Source: SZUA-217 sp034658975 (lineage in GTDB: Bacteria; Actinomycetota; Acidimicrobiia; Spongiisociales; ZC4RG35). Taken from it: a stretch of 15,555 nt of DNA. Under the pieces are notes generated by a model. That model did no database searches, had not been told where the DNA came from, and worked only from the letters and a program-made list of their open reading frames with translations. Below, piece after piece: positions 1 through 5,348 of this stretch. The translations under genes and the position numbers were made by a program. Position 1 is the first letter of the stretch. Each line of letters starts with the position of its first letter. The DNA is taken from positions 1 to 15,555 of the forward strand of contig JAYEGJ010000018.1 in assembly GCA_034658975.1 (NCBI GenBank). Reading direction: 5' to 3'.

Positions 1-91
1 CCGACCAGGTCGACGTCACATCGGCAGCGATGCTTCTGACATGCTTCGCAGCGCCGTCGAGGTCTACCCCGGCATCTCGATATGAAGTCAC
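1..91 (-). CDS. purM: phosphoribosylformylglycinamidine cyclo-ligase (AIR synthetase), N-terminal fragment
   Basis: The window holds only the first 30 codons; the gene runs off the left edge. The visible N-terminus reads (M)TSYRDAGVDLDGAAKHVRS, which matches the conserved SYxDAGVD opening of PurM, the ATP-dependent enzyme that closes the imidazole ring of FGAM to give AIR. The start is GTG at 91-89. An ATG at 97-95 is excluded because it is followed by an in-frame stop after one codon. The gene begins one base after the purF stop codon (95-93), so translational coupling to purF in one purF-purM transcript is likely. No clear Shine-Dalgarno is visible. Identification rests on about 30 residues plus the classic purF-purM adjacency. 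Confidence 0.9.
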   Translation of the reverse strand, partial: MTSYRDAGVDLDGAAKHVRSIAADVTSTWS

Positions 92-92
92 G

Positions 93-1523
93 TCATGACC
101 GTTCGAGGTGGAACTTGTCCGTTGTCTCCGGGATCTCGGTCGGATACTCCCCGGAGAGGCAGGCCGTGCAGAATCCGGCATCGGCGACTCCAGTGGCATC
201 GAGGAGGCCCGGAAGCGACAGGTAGCCCAACGAATCGGCCCCGAGGTGGTGCCTGATCTCTTCCACCTCCATGTGAGCGGCGATCAGTGTCGATCTGTTG
301 ACGGTGTCCATCCCGTAATAACAGGGCCAGCGATAGGGAGGGGAGGAAATCCGGAGGTGCACCTCGCTGGCTCCGGCGTCTCGCACCATCGTTACCAGCT
401 TGCGGGTCGTCGATCCCCTGACGATCGAATCGTCGACGAGGACGACCCGCTTGCCACGGAGATTCTCGGGGATCGGATTGAGCTTGAGCCGAATCCCTTG
501 GTCCCTGAGCATCTGATTCGGCTCGATGAACGTTCGGCCCACGTAACGATTCCTGATCAGACCATCGGTGTAGGGGATGCCACTGGCGGCGGCGAAGCCC
601 TGTGCCGCCGGGATTCCCGACTCGGGGACCGGGACGATCACGTCGGCAGCGGCGGGGTGTTCGGTGGACAGCGTCTTGCCCATCTCGTAGCGAGCGGCGT
701 GGATGCTCTTGCTGTACATCTGGCTGTCCGGTCGGGCGAAATACACGAACTCGAAGAGACACAATCCCGGGTTTACCTCACCGAACGGATGAAAGCTCTT
801 CACACCGTTGGCGTCGATCACCACCATCTCTCCGGCTGCCACCTCGCGCACGAACGTGGCTCCAACGAGATCGAGCGCGGCCGTTTCCGACGCAAGGACC
901 CAGCCGCCATCCGGGAGCGAGCCGATGCAAAGAGGCCGGAATCCGTTGGGGTCCCGAAGGCCGACGATGCGACCCTGATCCATGATCACCAGGGAGAAGG
1001 CGCCCTTCCACCTGGGGGCCACTTCCATCAGTGCCAGTTCGAGACCGCGTAGATCGGATCGCTCGTCGTCGATGGCGCGGGCGATGCCCTCGGCCATCAG
1101 GTCGGAATCTGTGGTTGCGCTGGTCACGCCCAGGGCTGTTGCGAGTTCTTTGGTGTTGGTCAGATTCCCGTTGTGACCGAGGGCGACGCTGGTGTTCCCA
1201 ACTTGTCGGTGCGCGGGTTGGGCATTGGCCCAGTTGTTGGAGCCTGTAGTCGAGTATCGGGCGTGTCCGATGCCGATGTGTCCGTCGAGACCTGCCAGTG
1301 CCGGCTCGTCGAAGACCTGTGCCACCAATCCCAGATCCTTGAAGACGGTGACGGTCTCACCGTCGGATGTGGCGATGCCCGCCGATTCCTGCCCGCGGTG
1401 CTGAAGGGCGAAGAGCCCGAAATAGATCAGGTTCGAGATCGGCTGCGACGTCGAGTAGGCGGCAAAGACCCCACAGGCCTCTCGGGGGCTATCAAGGTCC
1501 GGTAGTGGGGCCTCCTTGGGCAC
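93..1523 (-). CDS. purF: amidophosphoribosyltransferase (PRPP amidotransferase)
   Basis: This 476-residue enzyme catalyses the first committed step of purine synthesis, transferring glutamine amide nitrogen to PRPP. A 16-residue propeptide precedes Cys17 (EACGVF), the N-terminal nucleophile exposed after processing. The class II glutaminase domain follows (HRGQESAGI at 42-50, GHNGN at 116-120). The phosphoribosyltransferase domain carries the PRPP loop VVLVDDSIVRGST (360-372). Cys255, Cys401, Cys452 and Cys455 fit the four ligands of the [4Fe-4S] cluster known in Bacillus-type PurF. Length is normal. The GTG start places Cys17 correctly, and a TACGAT hexamer ends 6 nt before it, suggesting a leaderless transcript. 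purM follows after one base. The gene is separated from purL by about 7 kb of non-purine genes. Confidence 0.97.
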   Translation of the reverse strand: MPKEAPLPDLDSPREACGVFAAYSTSQPISNLIYFGLFALQHRGQESAGIATSDGETVTVFKDLGLVAQVFDEPALAGLDGHIGIGHARYSTTGSNNWANAQPAHRQVGNTSVALGHNGNLTNTKELATALGVTSATTDSDLMAEGIARAIDDERSDLRGLELALMEVAPRWKGAFSLVIMDQGRIVGLRDPNGFRPLCIGSLPDGGWVLASETAALDLVGATFVREVAAGEMVVIDANGVKSFHPFGEVNPGLCLFEFVYFARPDSQMYSKSIHAARYEMGKTLSTEHPAAADVIVPVPESGIPAAQGFAAASGIPYTDGLIRNRYVGRTFIEPNQMLRDQGIRLKLNPIPENLRGKRVVLVDDSIVRGSTTRKLVTMVRDAGASEVHLRISSPPYRWPCYYGMDTVNRSTLIAAHMEVEEIRHHLGADSLGYLSLPGLLDATGVADAGFCTACLSGEYPTEIPETTDKFHLERS

Positions 1524-1529
1524 GCTGCC

Positions 1530-1535
1530 ATCGTA
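1530..1535 (-). promoter_or_regulatory. putative -10 box of purF (leaderless)
   Basis: On the minus strand the hexamer TACGAT is followed by six bases (GGCAGC) and then the purF GTG. With usual -10 to +1 spacing, transcription would start at the start codon. There is no recognisable -35. It lies in the 39-bp gap after the carbonic-anhydrase-like gene. The inference rests on the same arrangement recurring at other starts in the window. Confidence 0.6.
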
Positions 1536-1562
1536 GGTCGATCCCGCTCGTGACAGTAGTTC

Positions 1563-2084
1563 TCAACCCTGAGATTTCAGGAAGATCTCGCGGTAGACAT
1601 CAGCGAGATGGAGATAGTGATCCACCCCCTCCGCCGTCTTCTGGATCTCGGCTGCGGTGCGGTCGCGTACCGGCTTGGCCGGGACACCCATGGCGAGGGT
1701 CCAGGGCGGTATTTCCTTGCCTTCGGCCAACACCGATCCGGCGGCGAGGACGGCACCCTCACCGATTATCGAACGATTGAGCGCCCTCGCCCCAATCCCG
1801 ATCAAAGCCTGGTCACCGACCGTGGCGCCGTGGACGACCGCGGCATGGCCGACCGTCACACGGTTCCCGATGATGCAGGGGATGTCCTCGTCACAGTGGA
1901 TGACCGTGTTGTCCTGGATGTTGGACTCGGCACCGATCACCACACGGTCCAGCTCCGCTCGGATCACCACACCGAAGAGGATGAAGGAGTGGGCGCCGAT
2001 CTCCACCTGCCCATGGATTTGGGCGTCGGGGGCGACCACAGCCGTCGGGTCGATGGCGGGTTGGGGTATGAAAGGGTCTCTCAA
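1563..2084 (-). CDS. gamma-carbonic-anhydrase-like left-handed beta-helix protein (YrdA/PaaY type)
   Basis: A 173-residue hexapeptide-repeat protein. After a short N-terminus (FIPQPAIDPTAVVAPDAQI) it shows successive hexapeptide turns such as IGAHSF, IGAESN, VTVGHAAVVHGATVG and LIGIGA. The three zinc-ligand histidines of the family are present (His63, His80, His85). Arg42 aligns with the conserved Arg of gamma-CAs, but the next key acid is Glu44 (IRAEL) rather than Asp. A C-terminal helix (VDHYLHLADVYREIF) is typical. Family members are carbonic anhydrases, uncharacterised homologues, or the thioesterase PaaY, and sequence alone does not choose. The start is inferred as TTG at 2084-2082, overlapping the TGA of the DsbA-like gene (TTGA). 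The open frame extends further upstream, but only into the neighbour with no family similarity. Probably co-transcribed with that gene. Confidence 0.87.
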   Translation of the reverse strand: MRDPFIPQPAIDPTAVVAPDAQIHGQVEIGAHSFILFGVVIRAELDRVVIGAESNIQDNTVIHCDEDIPCIIGNRVTVGHAAVVHGATVGDQALIGIGARALNRSIIGEGAVLAAGSVLAEGKEIPPWTLAMGVPAKPVRDRTAAEIQKTAEGVDHYLHLADVYREIFLKSQG

Positions 2085-2710
2085 GCGGTTTCTGTTAGTG
2101 ACTGGATGCGGGTGCGGATGAGGTCTGATGCGGTCCAGCCTTTGGCAAGCAGTGCGAGCTTGTCTCCGTCCAATTCTCCGATCAGGGCGGGAAACCCACC
2201 TATGCCCCAGTTGCGAGATCTCGAGAAGTCGGCCCACGCCGCCTTGCGCCCCTCCTCGCTTCCGATGGCCGACCGAAACTCGTCACGGTCGACTCCGAAG
2301 CCGACGGCCAGGTCGGCCAGAACATCGAAGTTCGTTACGTCCTTGCCCTCCGCGTAAAAGGCGTGTTGGACGGTCGTGAAGAAGTCGAGGGTCGAATTCT
2401 CGTCGAGAGAGCGCATCTGGACAACGGCGACCGCCGCCTGCTCGGTGTCGTAGATCCAACCATCACGGCGGTCGAGGAAACTGGTGTCGAACGGCTGCCC
2501 GGTACGTTCGGCGATCTCAACCCAGTGATCTCTGAGATATGCCGCCATGCGATCTTCCAGTTCCTGCGCGGACGGACCGGGCCTGAGGCCACCGACGACG
2601 ACCTCGACCGGGAAGTCCTCGGCCAGGTCCTCGATCACCGGGGCGAACCCCCAGCACCAGGAGCACATCGGATCTCCGACGTAGATGAGTTTTCTCAACG
2701 GGTTCTGCAC
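2081..2710 (-). CDS. DsbA-family thioredoxin-fold protein (CSWC active site)
   Basis: A 209-residue protein with an N-terminal beta strand leading into DPMCSWCWGF, so the redox motif is Cys16-Ser-Trp-Cys19. An inserted helical domain lies in the middle, and a cis-Pro motif GGFPALIG (Pro174) precedes the last strands. This is the layout of the DsbA/FrnE-like family, predicted to be thiol-disulfide oxidoreductases or isomerases. There is no signal peptide, so it should act in the cytoplasm. The open frame runs several hundred bases upstream, antisense to the sigma gene, but the family begins near LRKLIYVGDPMC; GTG at 2710 gives the normal length. A TAAGGT hexamer lies 8 nt upstream. Its AAGG could instead be read as a weak Shine-Dalgarno. 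It overlaps the gamma-CA-like gene by four bases and diverges from the sigma gene. Natural substrate unknown. Confidence 0.88.
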   Translation of the reverse strand: MQNPLRKLIYVGDPMCSWCWGFAPVIEDLAEDFPVEVVVGGLRPGPSAQELEDRMAAYLRDHWVEIAERTGQPFDTSFLDRRDGWIYDTEQAAVAVVQMRSLDENSTLDFFTTVQHAFYAEGKDVTNFDVLADLAVGFGVDRDEFRSAIGSEEGRKAAWADFSRSRNWGIGGFPALIGELDGDKLALLAKGWTASDLIRTRIQSLTETA

Positions 2711-2718
2711 GTGTGCCA

Positions 2719-2724
2719 ACCTTA
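2719..2724 (-). promoter_or_regulatory. putative -10 box of the DsbA-like gene (leaderless)
   Basis: The minus-strand hexamer TAAGGT is followed by TGGCACAC and then GTG, an 8-nt gap. It lies in the 56-bp space shared with the divergent sigma gene. The AAGG inside it is an alternative weak ribosome binding site, so the two readings compete. Confidence 0.45.
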
Positions 2725-2766
2725 TGCGGACGACTGGATGAACACCTACACCGCAGAAGAACTTCC

Positions 2767-3990
2767 ATGACTCGGCCAGAATCACAGTTCGACGAGGTCT
2801 TCCGTGAATCGTATGGCCGCGTCCTGGCCGGCCTTTCCGGCCAGCTTCGGGACATCGACCTCGCCGAAGAGGCCATTCAGGATGCCTTTGCCGAGGCGTT
2901 ACGGGTGTGGCCTGAGGCAGGGACGCCGGACAATCCCGCCGGGTGGATCGCCACGGTTGCCCGGCGCCGCGCAATCGACCGATTGCGTCGTCGCAAGACG
3001 TATGCGCGAAAGCAGGAGCTCCTTGCTGTGCTCGAAAGCGTGGAGTCTGAGAGACCCCCAGGGCCCGAAACTGACGACCGTCTCCAGATGATCTTCGCTT
3101 GCTGTCACCCTTCCCTGGCCACCGACAAGCAGGTGGCATTGACGCTGCGCACACTTGGTGGTTTGACCACACGTGAGATAGCAGACGCTTTCATCGTGTC
3201 GGAGTCGACCATGGCCCAACGTCTCGTTCGGGCGAAAGCCAAGATCAGGGACGCCGGGATCCCTTTCGCGGTGCCTGGGGACGAGGACCTCCCGGAACGC
3301 CTCGACGCGGTGTTGTCGGTGATCTACCTGGTGTTCAACGAGGGCTACTTCGCGTCTTCTGGCGACTTGCTCGTTCGTGAGGACCTAGCTGGCTCCGCGA
3401 TCGAGCTGGGCCGCCTCTTGGTTGAGCTGCTCCCTGAATCGACCGAAGTAGCGAGCTTGCTCGCACTGATGCTCCTCCATCACAGCCGGCGCCGCGCCCG
3501 CACGGACGGTGAGGGCAATGTCGTCCTGCTGGAAGACCAGAACCGTGGCTTTTGGGATGCACCGGAGATCGATGAGGGCCTGCGTCTGGTCGCCGGCACT
3601 AGGGAGAGAGGAGAGGACGGGCCGTATTTCCTCCAGGCGGCGATTGCCGCCGAGCACTCGTCGGCCACCACCTGGAGCGAAACCGACTGGGCCGCCATTG
3701 TCGGCTTCTACGACCGGCTGCTTCCTGTGACCGGATCGCCTGTCGTGGCTTTGAATCGTGCGGTTGCACTGGCCCAGTTGCGTGGTCACGAAGCAGGTCT
3801 CGACGCCCTCGAATCGATCGGTGCTGCCCTGGACGGGTACCACGCGTTCCATGCCTCTCGAGGCGAGATGCTCAGACGTGCGGGTCGAGGTTCGGAGGCT
3901 CGTGATGAGTTGAAACGGGCGTTGGATCTGACAGAGAACGAGGCGGAGCGGAGACTCCTGACTGGTCGCATCGACTCGATCGGCGGCTGA
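2767..3990 (+). CDS. ECF sigma factor with C-terminal TPR-like domain (ECF42 / COG4941 type)
   Basis: This 407-residue protein joins a sigma factor to a long C-terminal extension. Sigma region 2 spans roughly residues 8-75 (DLAEEAIQDAFAEAL, then GWIATVARRRAIDRLRRRK). The linker holds DDRLQMIFACCHPSL (103-117), highly characteristic of this group. Region 4 spans about 118-162 (LTTREIADAFIVSESTMAQR, the DNA-binding helix-turn-helix). Residues from about 175 on are helical (LSVIYLVFNEGY, then VALNRAVALAQL and RAGRGSEARDEL) and match the TPR-containing tail of ECF42 proteins. In that family the tail, not a separate anti-sigma factor, is thought to control activity. ECF42 genes usually sit beside DGPF/YCII-domain genes; none is visible here, and the divergent neighbour is DsbA-like. 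ATG at 2767 is chosen because the family begins just after it; an upstream in-frame ATG would add 18 unrelated residues. No strong ribosome binding site. Confidence 0.93.
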   Translation: MTRPESQFDEVFRESYGRVLAGLSGQLRDIDLAEEAIQDAFAEALRVWPEAGTPDNPAGWIATVARRRAIDRLRRRKTYARKQELLAVLESVESERPPGPETDDRLQMIFACCHPSLATDKQVALTLRTLGGLTTREIADAFIVSESTMAQRLVRAKAKIRDAGIPFAVPGDEDLPERLDAVLSVIYLVFNEGYFASSGDLLVREDLAGSAIELGRLLVELLPESTEVASLLALMLLHHSRRRARTDGEGNVVLLEDQNRGFWDAPEIDEGLRLVAGTRERGEDGPYFLQAAIAAEHSSATTWSETDWAAIVGFYDRLLPVTGSPVVALNRAVALAQLRGHEAGLDALESIGAALDGYHAFHASRGEMLRRAGRGSEARDELKRALDLTENEAERRLLTGRIDSIGG

Positions 3991-4006
3991 CGACACGGCT
4001 GGCGGG

Positions 4007-4492
4007 TCAGAAGATGCGACCCGGCCGACCTCTGTTGTAGAGCGCTTGGAGACGCTTGGTCATGATCGGATGCGTCGAGAGCGCGTTCATGACCCATACG
4101 AACACACCCAAGTCTGTGGATGCTCGTGCGGCCAACTGCGCCCCGTCGACATGGGGATAGAGGTACTTCCCACCCGAGAGGAGAACGATGCCGTCGATCC
4201 CGTCGGGAACAACAGCGTAGGCGCAATTGTCGGCCGTGTACTCCCTGGCACGGGAGAGGGCTGCGCCGAGGAAGGGCACGTAGGTGATCTCGACGGAATT
4301 GGCGCGCTCGGCCCCGTTGATGAGTCCTCGTGCCACATACAGACCGATGATCGATCCGGCCAGAGCGAGCAGGCTCCTCGGTCCAAAAGCCTGATTCAGA
4401 AGGAACCCGGCGGCGATGAGCACTCCGACCAGCGAGATCCCGCCAATGACCAAAAGAGGGTTCTCGGCCGGATGTCTCGGATCGGGGGACAT
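4007..4492 (-). CDS. short M48-like membrane protein lacking HExxH
   Basis: A 161-residue protein with two likely membrane helices (about 12-33 and 37-58), followed by a cytosolic part that resembles the C-terminal half of M48 (HtpX/Ste24) metallopeptidases. That part shows SRAREYTAD (80-88), whose Glu84 corresponds to the family's third zinc ligand, then LSGGKYLYPHV, then a WVMNALSTHPIMTKRLQAL segment (133-151) with the STHP signature. The HExxH zinc motif that normally precedes the two helices is absent. The frame is open upstream but only as a shadow of mobA, with no HExxH there either. ATG at 4492 lies two bases after the mobA stop, so coupling is likely. It could be an inactive homologue with a scaffold role or a decayed protease fragment. 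The 16-bp gap to the convergent sigma gene shows no terminator. Confidence 0.72.
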   Translation of the reverse strand: MSPDPRHPAENPLLVIGGISLVGVLIAAGFLLNQAFGPRSLLALAGSIIGLYVARGLINGAERANSVEITYVPFLGAALSRAREYTADNCAYAVVPDGIDGIVLLSGGKYLYPHVDGAQLAARASTDLGVFVWVMNALSTHPIMTKRLQALYNRGRPGRIF

Positions 4493-4494
4493 GC

Positions 4495-5061
4495 TCAAGT
4501 GAACAGCCCCAGCCCTTCGGTCAAGGCCTCCGGGCTGTCGACCGAGTACCAGCTTCTCCCGTCCTCGCCCCACGACTCCCAGGTTTCGGGAGTGATCGCG
4601 GTGAACGAGACACGGTCGAGAAGACTCTGGACCGAGCCGCCGTTTGCAGCCTCCTCGGCAGCGGCATCGGCGACAACTCTCGGGTAGAGCGCGCATGTGA
4701 CCTGACGGGCTCCGTGGGCGTCGACCGGAACCACCGGCAACTCGCCACGTTTGTCGACGATTCTCTCGATCGTCCCCGCCCTCGCAAAGGGGTGGTCGAC
4801 GGCGAGCAGGAAGATGTGTTCGGCATCGGTTCGCGCCAGGGCCGTGGCGATACCGGCGAGCGGGCCGTGTGCATGGACCGCGTCGGGCCAGCACTCCCAG
4901 CCGTCGCGGTCGGGGCCGAGAAGCACGACCGTGTCGAGCACCGACTTCATCGTCGTTCCCACCATCTCCAGCATGGTTTGGTCGCGAACCAGCACGTCGG
5001 CCTTGTTCTGGCCCATTCGCTTGCTCATGCCTCCTGAGAGGACGGCTCCGACGACAGTCAC
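4495..5061 (-). CDS. mobA: molybdenum cofactor guanylyltransferase (MobA-like)
   Basis: A 188-residue nucleotidyltransferase. The N-terminus VVGAVLSGGMSKRMGQNKA (3-21) is the GTP-binding signature of MobA. PLAG is at 67-70, and LLAVDHPF (86-92) holds the Asp that normally binds Mg2+ (the family more often has CDMPF). The enzyme attaches GMP to molybdopterin to give the bis-MGD precursor. Because the second half is divergent, a related MobA-fold nucleotidyltransferase cannot be excluded. GTG at 5061-5059 is the start: it lies directly before the first strand, and a TAGCCT hexamer ends six bases upstream, indicating a leaderless transcript. The M48-like gene follows two bases after the stop. 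No other molybdenum-cofactor or molybdoenzyme gene is visible. Confidence 0.88.
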   Translation of the reverse strand: MTVVGAVLSGGMSKRMGQNKADVLVRDQTMLEMVGTTMKSVLDTVVLLGPDRDGWECWPDAVHAHGPLAGIATALARTDAEHIFLLAVDHPFARAGTIERIVDKRGELPVVPVDAHGARQVTCALYPRVVADAAAEEAANGGSVQSLLDRVSFTAITPETWESWGEDGRSWYSVDSPEALTEGLGLFT

Positions 5062-5067
5062 GCGGCC

Positions 5068-5073
5068 AGGCTA
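5068..5073 (-). promoter_or_regulatory. putative -10 box of mobA (leaderless)
   Basis: The minus-strand hexamer TAGCCT is followed by GGCCGC and then the GTG start, so the predicted +1 coincides with the start codon. The same hexamer with similar flanks (CTAGCCTG) recurs before the hotdog thioesterase gene at 13610. Confidence 0.65.
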
Positions 5074-5110
5074 GTGCCCCGACCACCAACGTTTTCCGGG
5101 CTCAGGACGT

Positions 5111-5243
5111 CCAGGGACGCCCCTGGCTGTGTCCTCGTCCTCGAGGAACGGACGGGTGGCCAACGTCGCTGCATCCTTGCAGAGACGCGACCGTTTCCTC
5201 CCCCAGGAGCGCAGCGACGTTGGGGGAGGTGCCCCGAAGGGGC
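5111..5243. repeat. cluster of inverted repeats (candidate palindromic repeat element or structured RNA)
   Basis: There are several overlapping inverted repeats. CCAGGG/CCCTGG at 5111-5116 and 5121-5126 has a 4-nt loop. GAGGAACGG at 5143-5151 pairs with CCGTTTCCTC at 5191-5200 with one bulge. Inside it, CGTCGCTGCA at 5164-5173 pairs with TGCAGAGACG at 5178-5187 with one mismatch. CAACGTCGCTGC at 5161-5172 also pairs perfectly with GCAGCGACGTTG at 5211-5222. CCTCCCCCA at 5197-5205 pairs perfectly with TGGGGGAGG at 5221-5229. GCCCC/GGGGC flank a 3-nt loop at 5231-5243. Some of these are mutually exclusive. The pattern resembles a dispersed intergenic palindromic element, but only one copy is visible in this window. 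Confidence 0.6.
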
Positions 5244-5348
5244 GGAGGGGGCCAGGCCGCAGGCCGGCCAGGGGAAGTGGCGCCGCAGCCGACTATGCGT
5301 ACTCGGGAGAGGAGCAGGATTCCGGTTGTTCGCTCACGATCGGAAACG

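Larger units (their letters stand above)
5062..5348. other. 287-bp non-coding, hairpin-rich intergenic region
   Basis: This lies between the stop of the FAD/OYE fusion gene and the start of mobA, both on the minus strand. No reading frame here resembles a protein; the apparent translations are low-complexity and rich in Gly, Pro and Arg. The section nearest mobA carries its -10 box. The middle (5101-5245) is packed with inverted repeats listed separately. I see nothing recognisable in 5245-5348 and no U-tract that would make a standard intrinsic terminator. Confidence 0.7.

Noticed and set aside
108..1052. 314-aa open frame on the plus strand opposite purF
   Set aside because: It is the shadow of purF, with Arg/Gly/His-rich composition and no recognisable motif.
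2711..3172. N-terminal extension of the DsbA-like protein
   Set aside because: It runs antisense to the sigma gene, is low-complexity, and the DsbA fold starts right at the GTG at 2710.
4493..5089. N-terminal extension of the M48-like protein that might carry HExxH
   Set aside because: The frame overlaps mobA antiphase; its translation is Arg/Gly-rich and contains no HExxH.
5197..5229. Rho-independent terminator after the FAD/OYE gene
   Set aside because: The stem is good, but no T-run follows it on the minus strand, the loop is long, and other pairings compete; it is described as an inverted-repeat cluster instead.
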